Shown here piece by piece: positions 39,251 through 48,497 of a stretch of DNA of 64,000 nt. The notes beneath the pieces are model-generated. The model saw nothing but the letters and a program-made list of their open reading frames with translations, had not been told where the DNA came from and did no database searches. The translations under genes and the position numbers were made by a program. Source of the DNA: UBA5069 sp963773745. Lineage in GTDB: Bacteria > Chloroflexota > Anaerolineae > Caldilineales > Caldilineaceae. The stretch lies in assembly GCA_963773745.1 (NCBI GenBank), contig CAVZCL010000010.1:1-64000 (forward strand). Direction: 5' to 3'. The first letter of the stretch is position 1; the number at the start of each line of letters is the position of its first letter.

Positions 39251-39365
39251 TTCGACGGGACAGTGGCTTTCGTAGCGGCTGCTTTAGCTGCCGCACCCAC
39301 GATCACGTCGCGTCATCAAGAACGGCAGCTGAAGCAGCCGCTACGAAAGCCACTGTCCCGTCGAA
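39251..39365. repeat. Near-perfect 43-bp inverted repeat
   Basis: Bases 39251-39293 pair with 39323-39365 with one mismatch across a 29-base loop. The arm contains CGTAGCGGCTGCTT, a word also seen near 56215. The right arm ends nine bases before the end of the Crp/Fnr gene, so it lies between that gene and the ferredoxin gene. Confidence 0.8.
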
Positions 39366-39373
39366 GGTCCGGC

Positions 39374-40042
39374 CTAGAGAAGGGCGATGGTGCGCAGGAT
39401 GTCGGCGTTTATGATGACGATGCGGTGGCGGTCGAAACGGATGGCGCCCGCCTCTTCAAGGTTGTGCAGCACCGTGCTGATTGTCTGGGGCGTTGTGTTG
39501 ATGTGCGCTGCAATCGCCGTGCGTGTAATCCCCGGCCCGGCCAGCGCCGGATCCTCCGCCTGCTTGAGCAGAAAACGGGCAAGGCGCACAATCACCGAGT
39601 GGAGCGCAAGGTCCTCAATTTGCCCCACCAGCGTGCGCACACGCTGCGCCAGCCGCTTGATGACATTGAGCGCTACCTGCGGGTTGCGCATGATCAGTGC
39701 ATCGATGGCGGCGCTGGGCAGCAGCCAGATGCGCGCGCCAGCGTTGAGCGCGGCCGCGCTGACGGGGTTGTTGCCCCCATCCAGTGCGGCAATGTCGTTG
39801 AAGGTGTTGCCCGGCCCGCGCAAATGCAAAATGTGCTCGCCACCTTCACTGGTGAGTTGAAAAACCTTGACCGCGCCCTCTTCCACAATCCACAACCCCG
39901 CCGCCGGCTCGCCCTCCAGAAAGACCATTTCGCCCGGGCCAAAGCTGCGCAGGCGCGCGCTCCGGCTAAGGGACTCCACCTCGTCATCGGTGATTCCCTC
40001 GAAGTAGGAAATGGTTTTGATGTGGGCGCGAATGCCGGCCAT
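39374..40042 (-). CDS. Crp/Fnr-family transcriptional regulator
   Basis: An intact 222-residue regulator. The N-terminal cyclic-nucleotide-like domain shows RSFGPGEMVFLEGEPAAGLW, VKVFQLTSEGGEHILHLRGP and NTFNDIAALDGG; the C-terminal winged helix shows GITRTAIAAHINTTPQTIST, VLHNLEEAGAIRFDRHRIVI. No N-terminal Cys cluster is present, so it is not a classical FNR oxygen sensor; Dnr/NnrR-like heme or NO sensing is possible given the nitrite reductase downstream. Start ATG 40042 (MAGIRAHIKTISYF). Confidence 0.9.
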   Translation of the reverse strand: MAGIRAHIKTISYFEGITDDEVESLSRSARLRSFGPGEMVFLEGEPAAGLWIVEEGAVKVFQLTSEGGEHILHLRGPGNTFNDIAALDGGNNPVSAAALNAGARIWLLPSAAIDALIMRNPQVALNVIKRLAQRVRTLVGQIEDLALHSVIVRLARFLLKQAEDPALAGPGITRTAIAAHINTTPQTISTVLHNLEEAGAIRFDRHRIVIINADILRTIALL

Positions 40043-40362
40043 GGTGCGAAACGCCTCTCGGTCGTGAGTGGGATGGCACAGCGTACCATTTGGCGCGGCA
40101 GTGGTGCAACAGGGAACGGTCAACGGGGAACGGGACGCGTGCCAACGGCAACCGCGCCCCGATGCGAAACCCACCCCGTTCCTCGTTCCCTATTCCCCCC
40201 TTCCCATCATCTCCCGAACGTGACGAATGCCACATTCGCCCACGCTTGCATCATGTATAGTGTGCACCAATCGCGCCGCGCCCTTCTTTGCGTTAACCAT
40301 TTGCAAGGCGGCGCGCCCACAACGCAGTTGACCCTCCGCCCAACGATTGAGTGAGAAACCTT

Positions 40363-41773
40363 ATGAGCATTTCCAGTGGAGTCCATCGCGTGGACAGCGC
40401 ACAGCACGCCCGAATGCGCGCCGCGTGGCTGTTTGCAGCAGTTCTGGCGTTTGTTGCGCTGCTGAGCGCATGCAGCGCTGCACCGGCCGCTGAGTCCGAA
40501 AGCGCTGCCACCGGCGAGGGAGCGGCAGCGACCGGCGAGGGAGCAGCACCGGCCGGCGAAAGCTGGCAGGGCATCCCCGTCGGCATCACCGCCGAGGGCA
40601 TCCCCTTTAAGGGCGATGCCAACGCTCCCATCAGCCTTGCCATGTACAGCGACTTCCAGTGCCCCTTCTGCGCACGCTTCTTCGTAAACACCGAGCCGGG
40701 CATTATGGAGAATTACGTCAGCACCGGCCAAGTGAAGCTGCTCTTCCACGACCTGCCGATCGAGCAACTGCACCCCAACGCCATGGCCGCGCACGAGGCC
40801 GCCCTTTGCGTGGCGGATCAGGGCGCGCCCCTCTACTGGGCCATGTACGAAGCGCTCTTCATGGCGCAAAGCGAATGGTCCGAGCAGGCTGACCCCGCGC
40901 CGACCTTCGCCGCGCCTTGCCGGTGAAGTGGGTGCCGACGTGGAGGCCATGAACGCCTGTATTGCGGGGGATGCAAAGCTGGCGCCGCTGGCCGAATCCG
41001 TCGCTGCAGCCGGCGCGCTGGGGCTTGATGGCACGCCCAGTTTCCGCATCATCAACGAAGCATCGGGCGACGCGTACACACTGGTGGGCGCTCAGCCCTA
41101 CGACCGCTTCGCTGCAGCATTGGACGCCGTACTTGCCGGTGAGGCGCCGCCCGTGGCCGCCCAGCCGGAGCAGCCCGCCGTCCCCTTCTGGGCCACTGCC
41201 GAGGGGCTGGCCATTGACCCGGAGAACCCGGGCTACACCATGGCCGGTGACCAGACGCGCGGCAGCGCCGATGCGGCCGTTGTCGTCGTCGAGTTCTCCG
41301 ACTTCCAGTGCCCCTACTGCAAGCAGCACGCCGAGAGGACGCAACCCGAACTCGACAAGAGCTTTGTCGACACGGGCGCCGTGCGCTGGGTCTACAAGAG
41401 CTTCCCGCTTGCCATTCACCTCCAGGCGCCCGCCGCCGGTGTCGCTGCCGAATGCGCCGCCGACCAGGGCATGTACATGGAGATGCACACGGCGCTCTTC
41501 GCACGGGTAAATGAATGGTCGACCAGCGATCCGTCGCCCGCCTTCACGCAGATTGCCGGCGACCTGGGGCTGGATACCGATGCCTTCGCCGCCTGCCTGG
41601 AAGACCCCGCCAAGGCCGCGCTCGTTGAGGCCGACCGCAACGACGGCGCTCCCTACGTGCAGGGAACGCCCACCTTCATCATCCTCACCAGCAGCGGCGG
41701 GCGCATTGTTCCCGGCGCGCTGCCCCTGGCCACCTTCAGCGCCGAGTTGCAGAAGGCGGTTGATGAGGGGTAA
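40363..41773 (+). CDS. Lipoprotein with two DsbA-like thioredoxin domains, one frameshift
   Basis: A lipoprotein signal peptide (LFAAVLAFVALLSAC) precedes two DsbA-like domains. Domain 1 has MYSDFQCPFCARFFVN; after a frame change near 40915 it ends with GLDGTPSFRIINEASG. Domain 2 has VEFSDFQCPYCKQHAER and VQGTPTFIILTSSGG. Both CxxC pairs and both cis-Pro regions (GTPSF, GTPTF) are present. About 469 residues. Such proteins form, break or shuffle disulfides outside the membrane. ATG 40363 is chosen over an in-frame GTG at 40351. It is followed by another DsbA-like lipoprotein that seems to use selenocysteine. Confidence 0.85.
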
Positions 41774-41996
41774 GTGAAGGCTGCATGTTGCAAGTTACAG
41801 GTTACAGGGCAAGTGGCAAGTGGCAAGTGGAATGCAGCATTGAGTATCGAGTATTGACTACTGACGATTGACGGCCTGGAATTGGCTCCATCGTAGCGGC
41901 AGTTCCAACCGCTGGTTTTTGCTGCCCAGCCCAAGTCGCGGCCTTCCAACACGCAGTGTTCCGACATCCGACACCCAACCACCCGAAGGAGACTGC

Positions 41997-42788
41997 ATGG
42001 ACTATCGTAAATATCGCTGGGGGATTCCGGCGCTGCTGCTGGCGATTGGCTTGCTGAGCGCGTGCGGGTCACCCGCCGCACCGCCGCCCGCTGCTGCCAC
42101 AGTGGCCGCACCCGCCGAGGCTGCGCCCGCCCCGGCTGCCGCAGCGACAACTTCCCCCGTTGCAGAAGCCGCAACCGCCGCGCCGGCTGAGGAAGCGCCC
42201 GCGGGCGATGCCCCTGTGGCTGCCCCTGCCGCGCCCGTCGACTGGCTGCAGAGCGCCTCGCTTGAGGGCGATTACTTCACACTTGGCAACCCCGACGCCC
42301 CTGTGCGCGTCCTCGACTATTCGGACTTCCTCTGAACGGCCTGTCGCGCGCACGTGATGCGCGTTGAACCCGAGTTGAAGGCGCAGTATGTGGCGTCCGG
42401 CCAGGTCAAGCTGGCCTTCAGTCCGATTGTTGATCTGGGCGACGGCTCGCTGAGCAGCCAGGTTGCCGCACGCTGCGCCGGCGCACAGGCGCCTCTGAAT
42501 TTCTGGACCATGCACGACGCACTCTTTGAGAACCAGAGCGCCATTTACCGCGCACCCGCCACCGACTTCTACGTGGAGCTGGCCACCGGCCTGGGCATGG
42601 ATGGCGACGCCCTGCGCGCCTGCATGGAGAACCCTGAAAGCGCGGCCACCGTCACCCGCCTCGATCAGGCGCGCCGTGATGCCGGCATCCGCAACCGCCC
42701 CTCCTTCGACGTCAACGGCCAGATCATCGCCGGCGGCCTGCCCCTGGCGCAGTTCCAGCAGGTAATCGAGGGGATACTGGGCGAGTAG
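41997..42788 (+). CDS. DsbA-like lipoprotein with probable selenocysteine (UxxC)
   Basis: ATG 41997 follows GAAGGAG. A lipoprotein signal peptide (GIPALLLAIGLLSAC) and a long Ala/Pro linker lead to a DsbA-like domain. The frame is continuous from 41997 to 42788 apart from one TGA at 42333-42335. Around it the protein reads VLDYSDFL-U-TACRAHVM, which lines up with SDFQCPFC and SDFQCPYC of the preceding gene so that TGA occupies the first Cys of CxxC. The second Cys is present. Later parts (NRPSFDVNGQIIAGGLPLAQF) match the fold including the cis-Pro region. About 263 residues with Sec at 113. Alternative: a TGC to TGA sequence error or nonsense mutation. Confidence 0.75.
42346..42364 (+). promoter_or_regulatory. 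Possible SECIS hairpin after the TGA codon
   Basis: GCGCGC at 42346-42351 (one base is G-U paired) pairs with GCGCGT at 42359-42364, loop ACGTGAT (42352-42358). The loop starts 17 bases after the TGA, within the range of bacterial SECIS elements. The stem is short and the loop lacks G at its first two positions, so this is weak support. Confidence 0.35.
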
Positions 42789-42967
42789 GCAAGCAAATTA
42801 CAGTAGTCCGCAAAAAGAAACGAAACACACAGTACACAGATTTCACAGATGCGACAGATAAAAACAGATTGACCAGAGAGATCATCTGTTTTTATCTGTC
42901 GCATCTGTGAAATCTGTGTACTGTCGTTTCGTTTCTTTTTGCGTACTTAATTTGCTTGCCTACTCGC
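42781..42967. terminator. Near-perfect ~85-bp inverted repeat joining two convergent gene ends
   Basis: The left arm (42781-42869) and right arm (42884-42967) pair with only a few mismatches. Both arms begin GCGAGTAGGCAAGCAAATTA read from their own gene, so each arm includes the last codons and TAG stop of its gene. Inner words include AAAAAGAAACGAAAC and CAGATTTCACAGAT. Likely bidirectional terminator. Confidence 0.8.
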
Positions 42968-44095
42968 CGCGGTACGCGCGCCACGTTCTGCAGATGCTCG
43001 TCGTAGGTCTCGGCAAAGACATGCGCGCCGCTGCCGTCGGGCAGGGCCACGAAGAAGAGGAAATCATTCTGCGCCGGGTTGAGCACGGCGTTGATGCTGC
43101 TCAGCCCGGGGTTGGCAATTGGCCCGGGCGGCAACCCGGCGTTGAGGTACGTATTGTAGGGGCTAATCACCTGCGCGTACTCCTCCAGCGTTACGGGCGT
43201 CTTCCACCACTGGTTGGTGGCGGGCTGGTAGCCCATCGCGTACTGCACCGTCGGGTCCGCATCCAGCTTAATGTCGTTGGCAATGCGGTTGAGATAGACG
43301 GCGGCAATGGTGGGGCGCTCCTCTGGCACGACCGCTTCGCGCTCCACAATGCTGGCGAGTGTCAGCACCTCGTACAGGCTCAGGTTCGTGGTGCCTGCAG
43401 CGCGTGCGGCTTCATAGGCAGGCAGTACGCGCGCCACAAAACTGTCGAGCTGGCCCGCAAGCAGCATGGCCACCTGCGGATTGTTCTTGTCCAGTTCGTA
43501 GGAGTCGGGGAAGAGGTATCCCTCGAGAGATGCGCCGGACGGGCGGTCGATCAGGAAAGCATAGTCGGGCTTGTAGATCTCCCCCAGGTTGCCGGTAAGC
43601 GCAATCTGCTCATAAATTTCGGCGCTGGGCGAAACGCCGACGACCGTGTCGCTGAAGACATTGGCCGCCGTCAAAAAGTCGGTCGTCTGCTCCACCCGCC
43701 AGCCTTCGGGGATGGTGACAACCAGTCCCTGTGCCAGTGCGTTCTGCAACTCATCCACAATCTGCACAAGCGACATGGCGGGCGAAAGCACGAAGGTGCC
43801 CGCCTCAAGCTTGTTATCCAGATTGTTTTCGCGCACATAAGCCTCGAAGAGAAGGTCATCATCAATCAAGCCATCAGCCAGTAGTTGCTTGCCGATGAGC
43901 TTGGCCGGCGTGCCGGGATCCACCACGAAGCGCAGCGGATCGCCCGTCGGGTCGAGCGGCTGATCGAGCTTGGCAGCGTTGTCCTCCAGATACGCGCCCA
44001 GCATCATGCTGCTGGCGCCGCACGCCGCAAGCGTCAGGCTGAGCAGAAGTACGAGCAGGAGTGCGTGCTCCGCGAACTGATTTCGTGAACTTCAA
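42960..44095 (-). CDS. mltG: Endolytic transglycosylase MltG (YceG-like), two frameshifts
   Basis: MltG cuts nascent peptidoglycan strands. The body is intact: AEGTPAKLIGKQL-type LysM region (VVDPGTPAKLIGKQLLADG), LVVTIPEGWRVEQTTDFL, ASLEGYLFPDSYELDKNN, LTLASIVEREAVVPEERPT (catalytic Glu) and DPTVQYAMGYQ, PYNTYLNAGLPPGPIANPG. The N-terminus needs a shift near 44060: TTG 44095 opens MKFTKSVRGA, then LLLVLLLSLTLAACG, a lipoprotein-like signal. The C-terminus needs a shift near 42975 to give VARYRGE and TAG at 42960, the family's usual ending. The TTG start overlaps the upstream stop (TTGA). Confidence 0.9.
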
Positions 44096-45093
44096 GTGCG
44101 GCCTCCGGGGGAAGAAATCGGTGCTGCGGGTTCGGTCGGCATCTCTGCCTGCTGGCGCGCGGAACGGCCAATCAGCGGATCGGCTGCCATCAGCGTGCGC
44201 AGGCCGGTCTCCAGGCCCGTGTGCGGGCGGAAGTGGAGCAACTCGCGCGCCTTGCGGATGTCGGCGACGAGGCGCGCAATGCCGCCCGATGACTCGCGAT
44301 TGTAGAGAACGTTCGCCTTGGTCTTCGCAATCGTCGCAATCTGCGCAATGAGGTCGTTGATGGCAATCTCCTCACCGCTGCCAATGTTGATGATTTGCCC
44401 GTCCACGCCCGTCGCCTCACCGGCGCTGCGCAGCGCATCGATAACGTCATCAATGTAGACAAAGTCACGCGTCTGTGTGCCGTCACCATTGACGAGCACC
44501 GAGCCGTGGCCCAGAATCTGGCGCGCAAACTGCGGCACCACTGGCGCATGGGCGGGCGGAACCTGCTGCCCGGGGCCATAGGCGTTGAAGATGCGCAGCG
44601 CCACCGTCTCGTAACCGCTCTGCCGGCCGATGGTGAAGAGGTACTGCTCGGCGGCCAGCTTGCTCACGGCATAGGGGACGGCAGGCAGCGGCACCATCAT
44701 CTCGTTGACGGGTTGGGCGACCTGGTTGCCGTAGACCGTGGCGCTGCTGCCCAGGATGACGCGCTTGACGGTGCCCACATCGCGGCACGCCTCGAGCAGC
44801 GCGACGGTGCCGCCCACGTTGACGTCGTTGTACTCGCGCGGGTAGAGCACAGATGCAGGCACGCTGACGCGCGCAGCCAGGTGGTAGACAACATCAATCC
44901 CCTGCAGCAGCGACCAGAGGCGCGGCACGTCGCGCACGTCGCCGCGGCTGAGCGCCACGCGCGCATCGAGCGCGGCGGGGTCGCCGCTACTCAGATCGTC
45001 GAGCACACGCACGAGCGCGCCGCGCTTGTAGAGTTCATTGGCCAGGTGGCTGCCAATGAAGCCGGCCCCACCCGTAATCAGCACTTTCAGCAA
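44092..45093 (-). CDS. NAD-dependent sugar-nucleotide epimerase/dehydratase (GalE-like SDR)
   Basis: An extended short-chain dehydrogenase acting on nucleotide sugars. The NAD motif is VLITGGAGFIGSHLANEL; further motifs are DDLSSGDPAAL, VVYHLAARVSVPAS, VILGSSATVYG, the catalytic VPYAVSKLAAEQY (YxxxK) and RIFNAYGPGQ. UDP-glucose 4-epimerase is the closest functional guess. TTG 45093 after GAAGGGAAAG gives a normal start just before the NAD motif; a GTG at 45132 is an alternative. It lies between the MBL-fold gene and mltG on one strand, so cell-envelope sugar metabolism is plausible. Confidence 0.85.
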   Translation of the reverse strand: MLKVLITGGAGFIGSHLANELYKRGALVRVLDDLSSGDPAALDARVALSRGDVRDVPRLWSLLQGIDVVYHLAARVSVPASVLYPREYNDVNVGGTVALLEACRDVGTVKRVILGSSATVYGNQVAQPVNEMMVPLPAVPYAVSKLAAEQYLFTIGRQSGYETVALRIFNAYGPGQQVPPAHAPVVPQFARQILGHGSVLVNGDGTQTRDFVYIDDVIDALRSAGEATGVDGQIINIGSGEEIAINDLIAQIATIAKTKANVLYNRESSGGIARLVADIRKARELLHFRPHTGLETGLRTLMAADPLIGRSARQQAEMPTEPAAPISSPGGRT

Positions 45094-45137
45094 TGCAACT
45101 TTCCCTTCCCGCGCAGCTTGCTGCGCGAGCACCTGCG

Positions 45138-46148
45138 CTACCGCATTGCATCGCCCATGTCGGTGGAGGAATCCGCCGAAGAACCGGCTGATGGCCCGCC
45201 CGACGAGCCACTCGCGGAGCCGGCCGAAGAGCCGGCAGAAGAAGCGTCCGGCGCTTCGGTCACATCGTCAGCATCAAAGTCCACAAAGGGCGACACACGT
45301 CCGGGCGCGCGGTCGGCGCGCAGAATCGCGTTGTAGCTGCGGCACGCCTCCACCAGGTGCAGCGCGGTGAACTGCCGCTGCGTCCAGAAGGCCAGATTGT
45401 CGTCATCCTTGCCAAAGAACTGGGTGGCAATGGCGTCGGCGCGCATGCCTGCTGCTTCCAAACGATCCACATCGCGTGTCAGTTGCAGCAAATAGGCTAC
45501 CTTGTCGAGGATGTCGTTGGTGGGGCTGCGGCGCACATTGCCGCTGCCCGGGAAGAGACGTTCAATGTCAAGGCCGGCCAGCGTCTGCAGGCTGCCGATG
45601 ACCCCCAGCAGGTCATACTCGGCCGCCCAGGAGCGGTCGCGCCCGGCAATGAAGGCATCACCCGAAAAGGCCCAGCGTTGCTGCGGCTCAAAGTAGCAGA
45701 CATGGTCGCGGCTGTGGCCCGGCGTCTCCACGGCGCGCAGCGTAAAGCGGGGCGTTCGCACTACGTCGGCCACCTCGTTGAGCGGAATGATCGGCTCCAC
45801 TGACGCAGGCGACCCCCACACAAGACGGCGGTAGAGCTGCATCTGGAGCTGCGTTGGGTCCGCCAGAATCGGCTGGGCGCGTTCGGCGGCGTAGACCGGC
45901 ACGTCGGGATAGCGCTTGCGCAGCGCGCCCAGCCCGCCCATGTGATCCTCGTGCGCGTGCGTCAGCGCAATCTGGCTGACGGGCACCTGCTCAAGGACGC
46001 GCACGAGCTCGGCGGCTGTGGCGGCCGGCCCCGTGTCCACCAGCAGCCCATCCAGCCAGTAGGCGGTGCTCCAGTGGAGCGGCTTGCCCATGAAGCGACG
46101 CGCCATACGGATGGCGATGACCGGACCATACTGTTCAACCTGAATCAT
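45138..46148 (-). CDS. Metallo-beta-lactamase-fold hydrolase
   Basis: A 336-residue protein. MIQVEQYGPVIAIRMARRFM opens at ATG 46148, which overlaps the thioesterase stop as ATGA. Metal ligands are intact: ALTHAHEDHMGGLG (HxHxDH), VETPGHSRDHVCYF, FSGDAFIAGRDRSW. The layout resembles glyoxalase II-like or lactonase-like hydrolases. The final ~35 residues are a Ser/Gly/Ala-rich low-complexity tail (SAGSSAGSASGSSGGPSAGS) that is unusual for the family and may be a disordered linker. Substrate unknown. Confidence 0.85.
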   Translation of the reverse strand: MIQVEQYGPVIAIRMARRFMGKPLHWSTAYWLDGLLVDTGPAATAAELVRVLEQVPVSQIALTHAHEDHMGGLGALRKRYPDVPVYAAERAQPILADPTQLQMQLYRRLVWGSPASVEPIIPLNEVADVVRTPRFTLRAVETPGHSRDHVCYFEPQQRWAFSGDAFIAGRDRSWAAEYDLLGVIGSLQTLAGLDIERLFPGSGNVRRSPTNDILDKVAYLLQLTRDVDRLEAAGMRADAIATQFFGKDDDNLAFWTQRQFTALHLVEACRSYNAILRADRAPGRVSPFVDFDADDVTEAPDASSAGSSAGSASGSSGGPSAGSSADSSTDMGDAMR

Positions 46149-46615
46149 GCGAGCCCCTGCTGCAAACGTTCCATGGCCGCTGCGGGAATGGTGGCGACGC
46201 GCCCCTCCAGGTCCACGCACACATGCTCGGATGTGGCGGTGGCCAGCAGCGCGCCGTCGCCCGTGCGCCGCACCGTGTAGGCGAAGGTCACCTGCCTGCT
46301 GCGTAGTTGGGTGACTTGCGTTTCAATCTGCACCCCTTCGCCAAAGCGACACGCCTGACGGTAGGCCACGTGTAGCCCCGTCACCGCGAAGTGGTTGCCC
46401 TCGGCGGCGAACTGCGCGTAGGGCATGCCCTGCGCCTCCATCCACGCTACGCGCGCTGCCTCAAACCAGATGATGTAGGCGCTGTGGTGAACAATGCCCA
46501 TGGCATCGGTTTCGGCAAAGCGCACGACAATGTCTGTGGTTACACGCTGCGCGTTGAAAGCCGCGGCCGAAGCCGCAGATGCGCCGTTAATTGTTGCAGA
46601 TTGTGATGACAGCAT
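46145..46615 (-). CDS. Hot-dog-fold acyl-CoA thioesterase (4HBT/YbgC-like)
   Basis: A 156-residue protein with VVRFAETDAMGIVHHSAYII, FEAARVAWMEAQGM and VTFAYTVRRTGDGALLATAT. RFAETDAMGIVHHSAY carries the catalytic Asp and His-His of the 4-hydroxybenzoyl-CoA thioesterase/YbgC group, which hydrolyses acyl-CoA. MLSSQSATINGASAAS is chosen as start because the upstream frame is repeat DNA. Its stop overlaps the start of the MBL-fold gene, so the two are co-translated. Confidence 0.85.
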   Translation of the reverse strand: MLSSQSATINGASAASAAAFNAQRVTTDIVVRFAETDAMGIVHHSAYIIWFEAARVAWMEAQGMPYAQFAAEGNHFAVTGLHVAYRQACRFGEGVQIETQVTQLRSRQVTFAYTVRRTGDGALLATATSEHVCVDLEGRVATIPAAAMERLQQGLA

Positions 46616-46681
46616 AGCGCGCGTTGCTCTACATTGTTGGACGAAGAATGGGCGAATGAGGAACGGTTGAAAGGATAAATG

Positions 46682-46747
46682 GCAATTGGTAAATGGCAAT
46701 TGGCAATGGGTACACGCTCCAATTACCAATGACCATTTACCAATTGC
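46682..46747. repeat. Inverted repeat of AATTGGTAAATGG words
   Basis: GCAATTGGTAAATGG at 46682 and its complement ending 46747 form a hairpin of about 29 bp with three mismatches. It lies between the thioesterase start and the lpdA stop, both on the minus strand. Confidence 0.7.
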
Positions 46748-46753
46748 GTCGTT

Positions 46754-48187
46754 CTACATATGCACCGAGTGCCCCTCAACCGCATGTGCGGCTTCCATGA
46801 GCACCTCGCTCAGCGTGGGGTGCGCGTGGACGTTACGGGCAATCTCGGCGGGGGTAATCTCCATGAATTGCGCCAGGCTCAGCTCGGGCAGCAGTTCGGT
46901 CACTTCGGGGCCCACCAGGTGCGCGCCCAGGATTTCGCCATACTTGGCGTCGGCGATGATCTTGACAAAGCCGATCTTCTCGTTCAGCCCCTGCGCCTTG
47001 CCGTTGGGCATGAAGGGGAACTTGCCGATCTTGAGCTCGTGGCCCGCCTCCTTCGCCTGCGCCTCGGTCATGCCCATGCTGGCAACCTGCGGGTGGCAGT
47101 AGGTGCAGCGCGGCATCATGATGTAGCGCTCCTGCGGGATGGGCAGCGTCTCCACGCCGGCAATCGTCTCGGCAGCCACAAGCGCCATTGCGCTGGCCAC
47201 ATGCGCCAGCAGCAGCTTGCCCGTGCAGTCGCCAATCGAGTAAATGTGCGGCACGTTGGTGCGCATCACCTCGTCCACTTCGATGAAGCCGCGCTTGTCG
47301 AGCGCCACGCCGGCGGCGTCCAACCCCACATTCTCCGTGTTGGGGCGCACGCCAATCGCCATGAGCACCTTGTCGGCGGTAAGGGTCTCGACCGAATCAT
47401 CCTTGAGGTTGCGCACGGTGACCTCGACTTCGTCACCCTTGATCTCCACCTTCTCCGTGCGCGTGCTGGTGAGGGTTTTGATGCCGGACTTGTTGAAGGC
47501 CTTCTCCACCTCGGCCGCCACGTCGGCCTCCTCGAGCGGCAGCACCTGGTCAAGCATCTCGATCACCGTCACCTCGGCGCCATAGGCGTGGTAGACGTAG
47601 GAGAACTCCATGCCGATGGCGCCCGATCCCACCACGAGCAGCCGCTTGGGCACGTCGGTCATCACCACCGCGTCGCGGTACTGGATGATGCGCTTGCCGT
47701 CGAGCTCCACGCCCGGCAGGCTGCGCGCGCGTGCGCCCGTGGCCACAATGAAGTTGGCGCTGGTCACCGTCTGCTCGGCGGCGTCGGGCTTGATTTCGGA
47801 GGGGGTAATCTTGAGCGTGTGCGGGTCGGTGAAGACAGCGTGCCCCTGCAGCACATCTATCTTGTTCTTCTTCATGAGGAAGGCGACGCCCTTGTTCTGG
47901 CGATCGACCACGCCGCGGCTGCGCTTGATGGCCGCGCCAAAGTCCACCTTGAGATTGTCGAAGCTGATGCCGTAGGTGGCGGCATCCTTGAGCGTCTCGA
48001 CAATGTCGGCGTTGTGAATCAGCGCTTTGGTGGGGATGCAGCCCCAGTTGAGGCAGATGCCGCCCAGGTTCTCGCGCTCTACAATCGCGACCTTCTGGCC
48101 CAGCTGCGCAGCGCGGATTGCGGCCACATAGCCTCCCGGCCCGGCCCCGACAACGATGACGTCGTATGTATATTCGTGGCTGCTCAT
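46754..48187 (-). CDS. lpdA: Dihydrolipoyl dehydrogenase (E3)
   Basis: An intact 477-residue flavoprotein disulfide reductase that reoxidises lipoamide in 2-oxo acid dehydrogenase or glycine cleavage complexes. FAD motif YDVIVVGAGPGGYVAAIRAA, redox disulfide GGICLNWGCIPTKAL, NAD motif LLVVGSGAIGMEFSYVYHAYG, second FAD site YSIGDCTGKLLLAHVAS, and the interface motif HAHPTLSEVLMEAAHAVEG with the catalytic His. ATG 48187 is preceded by AGGGGAG. An E2 gene lies 5.5 kb further on but no E1 gene is in the window. Confidence 0.97.
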   Translation of the reverse strand: MSSHEYTYDVIVVGAGPGGYVAAIRAAQLGQKVAIVERENLGGICLNWGCIPTKALIHNADIVETLKDAATYGISFDNLKVDFGAAIKRSRGVVDRQNKGVAFLMKKNKIDVLQGHAVFTDPHTLKITPSEIKPDAAEQTVTSANFIVATGARARSLPGVELDGKRIIQYRDAVVMTDVPKRLLVVGSGAIGMEFSYVYHAYGAEVTVIEMLDQVLPLEEADVAAEVEKAFNKSGIKTLTSTRTEKVEIKGDEVEVTVRNLKDDSVETLTADKVLMAIGVRPNTENVGLDAAGVALDKRGFIEVDEVMRTNVPHIYSIGDCTGKLLLAHVASAMALVAAETIAGVETLPIPQERYIMMPRCTYCHPQVASMGMTEAQAKEAGHELKIGKFPFMPNGKAQGLNEKIGFVKIIADAKYGEILGAHLVGPEVTELLPELSLAQFMEITPAEIARNVHAHPTLSEVLMEAAHAVEGHSVHM

Positions 48188-48497
48188 GGCTCCCCTAATC
48201 TCTTTCAATTGGTGGCGCGCCAAAGTCTTTGCTTGACGCACAGCAATGGTTTCTGCCTCCATTGTACCGCCCGCGGGCGAAATTGTGTAGCGAGGGCCGC
48301 GCCCAACCGCAACCGCACCCCAATTCGCCGCGCCATGTTGCCACGCTTCCTGTTGTCGTCTACCATGGGCGCACGCTGCAATACTTGTGCATTGCTGTTG
48401 CAGCCGGATTCACTTTGCGTGGCTCCGGCCTCTTCTTGTGCCCCAGCCAGTGTGCGGGAAAGGAACCGAGGCTGATCCAGTGGACAAAGCACCGACG

